Assembly (NCBI RefSeq): GCF_022179305.1
Contig: NZ_BPQP01000072.1
Coordinates: forward strand, 1-64,000
Reading direction: 5' to 3'
DNA from: Methylobacterium iners
GTDB taxonomy: Bacteria; Pseudomonadota; Alphaproteobacteria; Rhizobiales; Beijerinckiaceae
Length of the DNA stretch: 64,000 nucleotides
The notes beneath the pieces were generated by a model. It worked only from the letters and a program-made list of their open reading frames with translations, searched no databases and was not told where the DNA came from. Position 1 is the stretch's first letter; every line of letters begins with the position of its first letter. A program made the position numbers and the translations under genes. Shown here in pieces: positions 43,198-51,056 of this stretch.

Positions 43198-44399
43198 GAG
43201 GCGTTGCTGGCCTTGCCGAAGGCGCGGCGGAACAGGCCGGTCCCGAATTCAAGGGCTGCGTCGAGCGCCCGCTGCGGGATGGTGCCGGCGGCGACCGTCT
43301 CGGCGGCGTAGAGGGGCTGGTCGAGGGCCTGGGTCTCGCCGCGCATGACGCGCAGGCGGGCGATCTCGCGGCCCTGCTCGACCGGCGCGGTGAGCGGGCC
43401 CGTGTAGACGACGCGGGCCGTCACGCGGTCGCCCGAGCCTTTGGGCAGCAGGAGCCGGACGGGTTTGCGGGCCACGAGAGGCACGCCGCCGCGCTCGCCG
43501 CCATAGACGGAGGCCTCGGCCACGGTCTCGCCGGCGGCGAAGATCTGGCGCGGCTCGAAGGCGCGAAAACCCCATTCGACGATCTTGCGGGACTCGGCGG
43601 CGCGGTCGCGGGCGGTCTTGAGGCCGGAGATCACCATGACGAGACGCTGCCCGTTCTGCACGGCCGAGCCGGCGAGCGCATAGCCGGATTCCTCGAGATA
43701 GCCCGTCTTGAGGCCGTCGGCGCCGATATCGAGGGTCAGCAGCGGGTTGCGGTTCTGCTGCTTGATCTTGTTCCAGGTGAACTCGCGCTCGGAGTAGATC
43801 TTGTAGAAGTCGGGATAGGTCTCGATGAGGTGGATCGAGAGCTTGACGAGGTCGCGCGCCGTCACCTTCTGGTCGGGCGCCGCGTAGCCGGTGGCGTTGC
43901 GGAAGGTCGAGCGCGTCAGGCCGATCTCCTTCGCCCGCGCCGTCATCATCCGCCCGAAATTCTCCTCCGAGCCGGCGATCCCTTCCGCGAGCGCGATCGC
44001 CGCGTCGTTGCCCGACTGGACGATGAGGCCGCGCAGGAGGTCGGAGAGCTTGATGCGGCTGTTGAGCTGCGCGAACATCGAGGAGCCGCCGCCCCCCGCC
44101 CCGCCGCGCCGCCAGGCGTCCTCCGAGATCTGGAACTCGCTCTCCATGGTGAGCCGGCCCTGCCGGATCTCATTGAACACGATCTCGGCGGTCATCAGCT
44201 TGGCCATGCTGGCCGGGGAGAAGGGCTCGTCGGCCGCCTTCTCGAACAGGACCGACCCGGAATCCGCGTCGACCAGGATCGCGTGGGACGCGGCCGTCTG
44301 ATAGGCCTGGGCCCGTGCGCCCGAGAGGCCGGCGGGGGTCCCCAGGAGGAGAGCGCCGGCGATGCACGCCGTGGCCGCCCGGATCCATCTCATACGCAT
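43194..44399 (-). CDS. D-alanyl-D-alanine carboxypeptidase (penicillin-binding, S11 family)
   Basis: A 401-residue periplasmic serine peptidase trimming peptidoglycan stems. A signal peptide (ATACIAGALLLGTPAGLSGA, cleaved near ARA) is followed by the active-site SMAK at 64-67, SGN at 129-131 (LIVQSGNDAA) and KTG in ADGLKTGYLEESGYALAG. The C-terminal PBP5-like beta domain is present (VPLVARKPVRLLLPKGSGDR), ending with an amphipathic helix for membrane association. DacA/DacC-type by domain content. Confidence 0.95.
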   Translation of the reverse strand: MRMRWIRAATACIAGALLLGTPAGLSGARAQAYQTAASHAILVDADSGSVLFEKAADEPFSPASMAKLMTAEIVFNEIRQGRLTMESEFQISEDAWRRGGAGGGGSSMFAQLNSRIKLSDLLRGLIVQSGNDAAIALAEGIAGSEENFGRMMTARAKEIGLTRSTFRNATGYAAPDQKVTARDLVKLSIHLIETYPDFYKIYSEREFTWNKIKQQNRNPLLTLDIGADGLKTGYLEESGYALAGSAVQNGQRLVMVISGLKTARDRAAESRKIVEWGFRAFEPRQIFAAGETVAEASVYGGERGGVPLVARKPVRLLLPKGSGDRVTARVVYTGPLTAPVEQGREIARLRVMRGETQALDQPLYAAETVAAGTIPQRALDAALEFGTGLFRRAFGKASNAS

Positions 44400-44597
44400 G
44401 ATCGCCTCACACCTGCCGACCGGGAACGGTCAGCCCCCGGCCCCCGGTTCCGCAAGCGTGACGATATAGCGGTTTCGGCCAGGATCGGCCAGGAATCGAA
44501 CGCCCCTTCTCGCGCGGCGGCGCTGAATCCTGTGTCCGGACGAGGAGGCTCGCTCCCTCCCGCCACCCGGCGGGGGAGGAGACCGCGCTGGCAGCTC

Positions 44598-45878
44598 TCA
44601 GTAGATCTCGGCGATCTGCGAGCGGCGCGGCGGCGCCGCCTTCGCGAGTGGCAGAGCGGGCGTCTTGCCGACCGGGGCCGTCGCGAGCTTGGCGATGGCG
44701 AGCTTCGAGGTGGCCGGCAGCGGCGCGACGGACCGGGAGGGCGCGGGCGGCAGGGCGGCCGTCCGGGTCGCCGGGGCGAGCGTCGGCCGCGGACCGGGCT
44801 GGGCGGGCTTCTGGGCGACGATCGCAACGAGGCCGCTGCGAGGGCCCGCGAGGTTCAGGCCAGTCGGAGCGGGCTTGCCCGCCAGTCCGGCCGCGGCGAG
44901 CTGCATCGTGGGCCGCGCGCCGGAGGGGGCGGGCTTGACCCCCGCAAGCGGGGCTGGCGCGGGCGGCTCGCGGCCGGCGACCGGGGCCGGCCGGAACGCC
45001 GTCTGGGCGACCCGGGTCGGCTGCAGGGCCGCGGGGACCGCGACGGTCGGGGCCGCCGCGACGACGACGGACGCGGGACGCGTCGGACGCGGCACCGGGG
45101 GGGCCTCGTCCTGAGGGTCCGGCCGGAAGGCGAGCGCAGGACGGGCGGGCCGCGACAGCCGCTCGACGGGCGGCTCCGCCTCCGGCCCGAGATCGGCCAT
45201 CATCACAGGCGCGCGGCCGCGGATGCCGGCGGGCTGGCCGTCGGTGCGCAGCGTCGCCATGAGCTTGCGGTCGTCGCTCCCCGCGGTCGAGGCCTTGCCG
45301 ACATACTCGACGCGCACCCGCGCCGTGCCGCGCCGACGGAAGTCGAGGGCCTGGGCCGCCTCCTCCGACACGTCGATCAGGCGGTCGGCGTGGTAGGGGC
45401 CGCGGTCGTTCACCCGTACGATCATCGAGTGGCCGTTGGCGAGGTTCGTCACCCGGGCGTAGCTCGGCAGCGGCATCGTGGGATGGGCGGCCGCGATGGA
45501 ATTGCGGTCGAAGACCTCGCCGTTGGCGGTCAGGCGGCCGTGGAAGGCGGCACCGTACCAAGAGGCGAGGCCCTCGCGGATGTAACCCTTGGCGTCCTCG
45601 CGCGGCACGTAGGTCCGGCCGGCCACGACGTAGGGTTTGCCGGAGAAGCGGCGGCCGCCGCCCTTGGGAATCACGTCGCCCTCGTTGTAGAGGCGCGGGC
45701 TCGCCTTGACGCCGTATTTCGGGTCGATCCCGGAGCCCGACCCCGAGGGAGCCGCGTATTTCTGGGGGTTATTGGCGCAGTTGGCGGTCGCCAGAGCGAG
45801 GCCTGAGACAGCGAGGAGCCGCCAAAAGGGCACCGTCCGCGCGAGCTGTCGCGCGGCCTTCGTGGAACCCGCCATCAC
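44598..45878 (-). CDS. rlpA: RlpA-like septal ring lytic transglycosylase, lipoprotein-like
   Basis: A 426-residue exported protein. The N-terminal LLAVSGLALATANC provides a possible lipobox Cys near residue 34. The RlpA double-psi barrel reads GLASWYGAAFHGRLTANGEV, then FDRNSIAAAHPTMPLPSYAR, then VTNLANGHSMIVRVNDRGPY, with the catalytic Asp of NDRGP. The second half is a long Ala/Pro-rich low-complexity region; a SPOR domain, common in RlpA, is not seen. Expected to cleave denuded glycan strands. Confidence 0.92.
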   Translation of the reverse strand: MMAGSTKAARQLARTVPFWRLLAVSGLALATANCANNPQKYAAPSGSGSGIDPKYGVKASPRLYNEGDVIPKGGGRRFSGKPYVVAGRTYVPREDAKGYIREGLASWYGAAFHGRLTANGEVFDRNSIAAAHPTMPLPSYARVTNLANGHSMIVRVNDRGPYHADRLIDVSEEAAQALDFRRRGTARVRVEYVGKASTAGSDDRKLMATLRTDGQPAGIRGRAPVMMADLGPEAEPPVERLSRPARPALAFRPDPQDEAPPVPRPTRPASVVVAAAPTVAVPAALQPTRVAQTAFRPAPVAGREPPAPAPLAGVKPAPSGARPTMQLAAAGLAGKPAPTGLNLAGPRSGLVAIVAQKPAQPGPRPTLAPATRTAALPPAPSRSVAPLPATSKLAIAKLATAPVGKTPALPLAKAAPPRRSQIAEIY

Positions 45879-46058
45879 CCGATCCGCCCTGCCCGCCGCC
45901 TACGCCACACAGGGCCGCGCCGGCGCGGTGGGCGGGCCGGCGAAACCTTTCGAGGGCGTGCCACCAACGGGGGCCCGTCCTCGGAACACCGACAATTGTC
46001 GATCTGGCGTAAAGGAAGGCTGAACGGTACTCCGACCCGTGACCGCTCGCGGCCGGCC

Positions 46059-46370
46059 TCAGCGCCCGTCAGGCTTGGTGAGCCCGTCGATGGAGCGGGC
46101 GCCGCGCTGCTTGAACAGCAGGTCGAGGGCCTCGAGCATCAGGGCGTGCATCTTGGTCCGCTCCGCGTAGGCGAGGTCGCGGAGCTGATCGTAGACCGGC
46201 GGCTCCAGATAGACCGACATCTGGCGCGCCCGCGCCTTCAGCGTCGTCGCGGGCTTCGCCGCGGGCGCGGCGCCGGTGTCGAGCTGAACGATCTCGGCGG
46301 TCTGGACCGGCCTGACGGGATTCGCTGCGGCGACGATGGAGGCGAGGTTTGGCTTAAGCGGCTTTGACAT
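46059..46370 (-). CDS. Ribbon-helix-helix-like partner of ParA, 103 aa
   Basis: A disordered N-terminal half (SIVAAANPVRPVQTAEIVQL) is followed by a C-terminal RHH-like unit (RQMSVYLEPPVYDQLRDLAY, then AERTKMHALMLEALDLLFKQ). Its start overlaps the parA-like stop by 17 bases. By position it could be the DNA- or cargo-binding partner of the ParA ATPase. Confidence 0.8.
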   Translation of the reverse strand: MSKPLKPNLASIVAAANPVRPVQTAEIVQLDTGAAPAAKPATTLKARARQMSVYLEPPVYDQLRDLAYAERTKMHALMLEALDLLFKQRGARSIDGLTKPDGR

Positions 46371-46992
46371 GCTTGGAGACCTGCATCCGCTTCTCGATCC
46401 AGGTCCAGAGCTTGCGCACTTCCGCCGCCGCCTGGCCCTTCGGGTTGAACTCGGTGACGCCCTGGCCGACGCCGATGGCGTCCTGGTGATCGGTGCGGGC
46501 GACGATGTTGACGTCGGGCAGGATGCCGAGCACCGCGAGCCCGTCGGCCGCGTCGCGGATGCGGTAGGAGCGCGGCGGCGTCTGGTTCAGCACGAAGGCG
46601 AATTTCTTTTCAAGGCGGTAGACGGCCGCCAGCGTCGGCTTGAAGGCGCGCAGGTCGGCCGGCGTCGGGCGGCAGGGGATGATGCAGAGGTCGGCGGCGC
46701 GGATCGCCGAGAGGGTGCCGGTCGAATCGACGCCGGGCGTGTCGATGAAGACGTAGTCGTAATCCGAGGCGCGCAGCTCCGCCATGACCGCGTCGATCTG
46801 GGTCGCGTCGATCTGGGCGACCTCGGGACCCTCGGCGGTGCGGTGGTCGAGCCAGTCGCTGATGGTCGCCTGGCGGTCCATCTCGAGGATGCAGACGGAG
46901 AGGCCGCGCTCCTGGGCGGCGACGGCGAGCGAGATGCACAGCGTGCTCTTGCCGCTGCCCCCCTTCTGCGTGACGAACGTGATGGCCTTCAT
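46354..46992 (-). CDS. ParA family (Walker-type) ATPase
   Basis: A 212-residue deviant-Walker ATPase. It starts MKAITFVTQKGGSGKSTLCI with the KGGSGKST motif, then LEMDRQATISDWLDHR in place of the usual DxDxQ, then FIDTPGVDSTGTLSAIRAAD. The short form lacks the N-terminal HTH of plasmid ParA. With the overlapping RHH-like gene it forms a two-gene positioning or partition module on the chromosome; the cargo is unknown. Confidence 0.92.
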   Translation of the reverse strand: MKAITFVTQKGGSGKSTLCISLAVAAQERGLSVCILEMDRQATISDWLDHRTAEGPEVAQIDATQIDAVMAELRASDYDYVFIDTPGVDSTGTLSAIRAADLCIIPCRPTPADLRAFKPTLAAVYRLEKKFAFVLNQTPPRSYRIRDAADGLAVLGILPDVNIVARTDHQDAIGVGQGVTEFNPKGQAAAEVRKLWTWIEKRMQVSKHVKAA

Positions 46993-47305
46993 CCTGACGC
47001 CCTCCCGCGGATGGCTCCTGGTCCTTCGAGGCCCGCGGCCCGCGCCGCGTCCTGTGACCCAGGGATGCCCTGATCACGGGGTTTGGCCGATCATGGTTAA
47101 CGAACGGTTAAGCTGGACCACGCAGAACACCGACGGAAACGATCGATAAGGCAATTTGAGGTTGCCTCTGCTGACGGTAATTCGCGCAGGGCTCTTTCAT
47201 CCGGTGAGGCTTTTGCGTAGGCTGGTCGCACCTGGAGCCCGGCAGGGCAGCGTATAAACCTCAGGTTTCTATCGGCGCCGGACCGGTCGGGTGTTAAGGA
47301 AAGCC
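46993..47305. other. 313-base intergenic region between divergent genes
   Basis: Contains an AT-richer segment (47085-47160) with GTTAACGAACGGTTAAG, in which short GTTAA repeats flank a CGAAC core. It could hold promoters or ParA-partner sites. No gene supported. Confidence 0.4.
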
Positions 47306-47881
47306 ATGTCGCGGCCCCTGCTCCGGCCTCCGGCCCTCCACGCCGACGACTTCGCCGCGGCTCTCGCCGCCTCTGGCGTGATCGGGGCCTGGCGCCACGA
47401 TCTCTGGGCCGATCGCCTCGTGCTCGACACGCCCCTTGCCGCCCGGCTCGGCATCGATCCGGACGAGGGCGCGCGGGGCGTGCCGCTGGCGGCCCTCCTG
47501 GCGGCGGCCCACCCCGAGGACCAGGCCCGGCTGGAGAACGCCCTGCACGCCGCGGGCGAGTTCGGCGGCCCCTTTGCGGTCGAGTTTCGCACCGGCGCGC
47601 AGCGGCTGGCCCTGCGCGGCCGCATCGTCAGCGACGTGTCGGGCCAACCGGCGTAGGGCCAGGGCATCGCCCTGGATCTCGGTGAGAAGGTCGAGCCGGG
47701 CGCGCCGCGAGAGGACCAGCGCCTCCTGAACCGCGCGGCCGAGCACGCGCTGGCGCTGCGCGGCCTCGCCGAGACGCTGGAGCGGCCCGGGCTCCGCCGC
47801 CTCGTCGACGCCCTGATGCTGGAGGTTGGCCGCGAGCTCGCCCGCCACCTGCACGGGGCGGGCGAGGGCCGGCCGCAATAG
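47306..47881 (+). pseudogene. PAS-like protein gene interrupted by an in-frame TAG
   Basis: The first part (starts MSRPLLRPPALHADDFAAAL, PAS-like IGAWRHDLWADRLVLDTPLA, AAHPEDQARLENALHAAGEF) ends at TAG 47654-47656 after VSDVSGQPA. The same frame continues without any shift as GQGIALDLGEKVEPGAPRED and a helical C-terminus (RRLVDALMLEVGRELARHLH) to TAG 47879-47881. 'SGxPxxGQGI' is the natural flow of a PAS domain, so one nonsense mutation explains it. AAGGA precedes the ATG at 47306. The truncated 116-aa product might still be made. Confidence 0.75.
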
Positions 47882-47894
47882 ATGAAGTCCGGCC

Positions 47895-49076
47895 CTAGGG
47901 AAGCGCCGAGACCTCCTGCACCGGCAAGCCGCCGCGGAACAGCAGGTGGCGCAAGGCAGCGCTCGCATCAGGGCCAGGCCGTGCGAGCGCCTCCGCATAG
48001 GCGCTGATCAGTTCCGCGCAGGCGCCCCGGGCTCCGCTCGCGCCTCGCGGCGTCTCGCCGGCAAGAACCTGCTGCGCGAGCGCGACATCCCCTGCCCCGC
48101 CGATGATCGAACAGATGTCGGAGGGTGCGGCGCGCATCGCCTTGAGCAGGTAGCGGCCGAGCCCCAGGACGGGCGCGGCCTCGGCGCCGCGCGCCGCGCG
48201 CATCACCTCCGCCGCCGCCAGGCGCCGCAATCCGTCGAGAGCCTCGCCCTCGGAGACCCCGGCGCGGTAGGCGTCGCGGTACCAGAGCGCCAGGCGCTCG
48301 GTCAGCCCGGGAACCTCCTTGAACTCGGCGAGCAGGTCGAGGTTGCGCAGGATCGCCGCGCGGGCCGCGTCAAGGCTGTCGTCGTCGTCGAGGCCCGAAT
48401 CGGGGAAGCGCCCGCTGTCGACCACGCCCGTGGCGACCCGCGCCGCGAGGAGCCGCGCCGCATCCGGAACCCAGAGGTCGTCGGACGCGACCTGCAGGGC
48501 CTCGGTTGCGAAGGCCGCATCGACGCCGGCTGCCAGGTAGGCGCGACGCTCAGGGCTGGCATCGGCCTGGAAGGCCTGCCCGAACAGGCCGGGCTCGTAG
48601 GGCGCATGGAAGCCGAGCCGGGAGCTCGCCTGGATGAGGCGCTCGCGCCCGCGCACGAAGACCAGGGTGCAGGCCGAGACGCAATAATCGGGCACGTAGG
48701 TGACGAGGCCCCGCGCCGCGACGCGCGCGGCGATCGCCTCGGCCTCGTCGACGAGCCCGCCCTCGCTGGTGAGATGGATGCGCTCGACCTGGCGGTTCGC
48801 GTCGAGGAGTTGCCCAAGACGGTCCGCCGCGCCCTCCGCGATCTCACCCCACAGCCGGAGATCGCGGCCTCCCGGACCCAAGGTGATGCGGGTCGCGATC
48901 GGCTGCGGCCGGGTCTGGAGACGGCCTTCCAACGCGAGGGAGAGGCCCGCGTAGGTCTTCGTGAGGGCGGCCGGGCCAGCGAGGCAGGCCAGCCCCGCTG
49001 CGGCCAGCGCCAGGCCGGCGAGCCCGAGAGCGATGCGGCTGCGACTGCGACTGCGCCCTGCCCCGACAAGTCCCAT
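47895..49076 (-). CDS. ClpP-like periplasmic protein (COG3904 type)
   Basis: A 393-residue exported protein. An N-terminal membrane/signal segment (ALGLAGLALAAAGLACLAGP) is followed by a ClpP/crotonase-like domain: VERIHLTSEGGLVDEAEAIA, TYVPDYCVSACTLVFVRGRE with the Ser-Ala-Cys elbow, and SSRLGFHAPYEPGLFGQAF with a conserved His. Residues 200-390 are helical and unknown. The family is uncharacterised; protease activity is inferred only from fold. Confidence 0.82.
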   Translation of the reverse strand: MGLVGAGRSRSRSRIALGLAGLALAAAGLACLAGPAALTKTYAGLSLALEGRLQTRPQPIATRITLGPGGRDLRLWGEIAEGAADRLGQLLDANRQVERIHLTSEGGLVDEAEAIAARVAARGLVTYVPDYCVSACTLVFVRGRERLIQASSRLGFHAPYEPGLFGQAFQADASPERRAYLAAGVDAAFATEALQVASDDLWVPDAARLLAARVATGVVDSGRFPDSGLDDDDSLDAARAAILRNLDLLAEFKEVPGLTERLALWYRDAYRAGVSEGEALDGLRRLAAAEVMRAARGAEAAPVLGLGRYLLKAMRAAPSDICSIIGGAGDVALAQQVLAGETPRGASGARGACAELISAYAEALARPGPDASAALRHLLFRGGLPVQEVSALP

Positions 49077-49310
49077 GCGCTCGCCCCGATGTCAGGATGA
49101 AGAGATCGGCCCAGTATTCACCGGCCGAAGTCTCAAGCAAGCATCCTGCCAGTTTGAACATTGTGGACCCTAGTCATCGATATCGATGCGAGAGGTGTTT
49201 TGCTCATCTGAACCGCGAAAGGCGGCACAAACGTCCACGAAGCGGCGCGATGCTGGCATTCTTATCCGCGGCGGGGGCCAATCTGTCGCAGGCGCGAACT
49301 GTGCTCTTCT

Positions 49311-50069
49311 TCAGCTCCGGGTCGGGCTGCGCAGCAGGTAGGTGTCCATGATCCAGCCGTGGCGCGCGCGCGCCTCGCGCCGGGCCTCCCGGATCGCATC
49401 GCCGACGTCGCCGAGCCGCCCGGCCCGGAGGATCTCGTCGGCCGTGCCGAGATAGGCGCCCCAGTGGATCGTCAGGTCCGGGTCGAGATGGTCGAAGCGC
49501 GGGTCCCCGTCGAGCATCACCACGACGGTGTCGGCGCCCGCGGGCAGCCCCTCGGCCACAAGCCGGCCAGTGGTGATGTGGACCGGCGCGCCGATCCGGT
49601 TGAGGGGGATACGGTGGCTCGCGGCCAGCGCCTGGACACTGCTGATGCCCGGGATGACCCGGTGCGTGAAGGCGACCCGCTCCCGTGCCGCAACCCGGTC
49701 GATGATCCGCAGGGTGCTGTCGTAAAGAGAGGGATCGCCCCAGACCAGGAAGGCGCCGCACTCGTCCTCGCCCAGACCCGCGATCATCGCCTCGTAGAGA
49801 TCGGCCCGCGCCTCGTGCCAGGCATCGACGGCCGCCGGGTAATCGGCGGGCGCGCGGTCCCGCTCGGGGTCCGGCGCCTCGACGAAGCGATAGGGCCGCG
49901 CGGTGATGTAGCGCTCGCAGATCTGCCGGCGGATTCGGACGAGCGCGGCCTTGTCGTACCCCTTGTCGAGGACGAACACGGCGTCGACACCATTCAGCGC
50001 GGCGACCGCCTGCATCGTGACGTGTTCGGGATTGCCGGTCCCGATGCCGATGACGAGGATCTGTCTCAA
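49311..50069 (-). CDS. cobF: Precorrin-6A synthase (deacetylating)
   Basis: A 252-residue SAM-dependent methyltransferase of the tetrapyrrole family. It has ILVIGIGTGNPEHVTMQAVA at the N-terminus, then FLVWGDPSLYDSTLRIIDRV, then VIPGISSVQALAASHRIPLN (PG-I-S-x-x-Q) and the C-terminal HWGAYLGTADEILRAGRL. CobF methylates C-1 and removes acetate in the aerobic cobalamin route. No other cob genes lie next to it here. Confidence 0.95.
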   Translation of the reverse strand: MRQILVIGIGTGNPEHVTMQAVAALNGVDAVFVLDKGYDKAALVRIRRQICERYITARPYRFVEAPDPERDRAPADYPAAVDAWHEARADLYEAMIAGLGEDECGAFLVWGDPSLYDSTLRIIDRVAARERVAFTHRVIPGISSVQALAASHRIPLNRIGAPVHITTGRLVAEGLPAGADTVVVMLDGDPRFDHLDPDLTIHWGAYLGTADEILRAGRLGDVGDAIREARREARARHGWIMDTYLLRSPTRS

Positions 50070-50189
50070 GGCGCGTCCGGACCTGCCGCGTGCGGCTCGG
50101 CCGCGAGGGCGCTTCCTGTGGCCTTCCGCCCGGTTGCGTCAACCTGGGTCCGCTGGGAACGGCGGCGCCCCCCGGTTTGATTGCGGCGC

Positions 50190-50291
50190 TCAGATGAAGA
50201 TCAGGCAGACGCCCAGGATGGCGGCCTGCGCGACGAAGAGCGCCAACAAGATCCACAGGGTCGGATCATTGCGAGAGGTGAGCCTGCTCAC
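50190..50291 (-). CDS. Very small single-pass membrane protein, 33 aa
   Basis: From GTG at 50291: MSRLTSRNDPTLWILLALFV, then a hydrophobic run to LGVCLIFI. GGAG is about 14 bases upstream, so the start is not ideal. The polar-then-hydrophobic layout is typical of tiny tail-anchored proteins. Confidence 0.45.
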   Translation of the reverse strand: MSRLTSRNDPTLWILLALFVAQAAILGVCLIFI

Positions 50292-50552
50292 GTCGAACGG
50301 TCACTCCATCACCTGGCCGCGACGGGAAAAACGCATCGCACGACTGGGACGAGGCCGCGTTACGGAATGTTAAAGCTTTGCGATTCGATGGGTTGTTGCG
50401 AGTAGATCAGCCGAACGCCTTGCGGAATGCTGTCAGGCGGCGCTTCGAATACACGCTGAGGGTCGGACTCGGCTGCGCCGGGGCTCGGATGGCTGCGAGC
50501 GGCTCAGGCTCACTGTCGCGCTAGCCCGCGCCATGCTAGACTTGGCGCCGGA

Positions 50553-50972
50553 ATGAGACTCGCCCGGCACATGGCTGCGTTCTGGCTGGCGGTGATCGCG
50601 ACGATCGCCGTCCTCGGGCTGCCGTCCTCCGCTCTCGCCCATCAGGGTCACCGTCACGGGCTCCATGACGGCGGGCACGGCCACTCCGCCCCGGCCGACA
50701 TTCGGCACGGGCGAGACGCCAAGGTCTCTCGGGCGATGACCGCCGAGGCGGCCACCCTCACGACTGAGGCAGATGCACCCGGCGAGAGCCTCGCCTGCAC
50801 CGGCCCCTGCTGCGGGGCCGGCGGTCATTGCTGCGCCGGCGGCCTCGTACCGGAGGCGGGCGCAGGCCCCTTCGCGGATCGCTCCGGCGGGCCGGCACTC
50901 GCCCGCGATCCCCCGGCACGGCTGGGCATCGTCCCGGAAGCCCTGCCCGAACCTCCGAGATCCTTCGCCTGA
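50553..50972 (+). CDS. Exported His/Cys-rich putative metal-binding protein, 139 aa
   Basis: A signal peptide (MAAFWLAVIATIAVLGLPSS, cleaved near ALA-HQ) is followed by HQGHRHGLHDGGHGHSAPAD (seven His in twenty residues). A Cys cluster (LACTGPCCGAGGHCCAGG) lies near residue 82-99. The composition points to periplasmic binding of soft metals such as Cu, Ag or Zn. It lies 84 bases before a CzcB-like adaptor and is probably part of that operon. Confidence 0.7.
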   Translation: MRLARHMAAFWLAVIATIAVLGLPSSALAHQGHRHGLHDGGHGHSAPADIRHGRDAKVSRAMTAEAATLTTEADAPGESLACTGPCCGAGGHCCAGGLVPEAGAGPFADRSGGPALARDPPARLGIVPEALPEPPRSFA

Positions 50973-51056
50973 CGCGACGCCCGCGTCCGATGCGCCACGG
51001 CTGAACCCGGCCGGCGCCGGATGGCCGTTTCCGTGTTCCGGTGAAAGATCCCTTCC

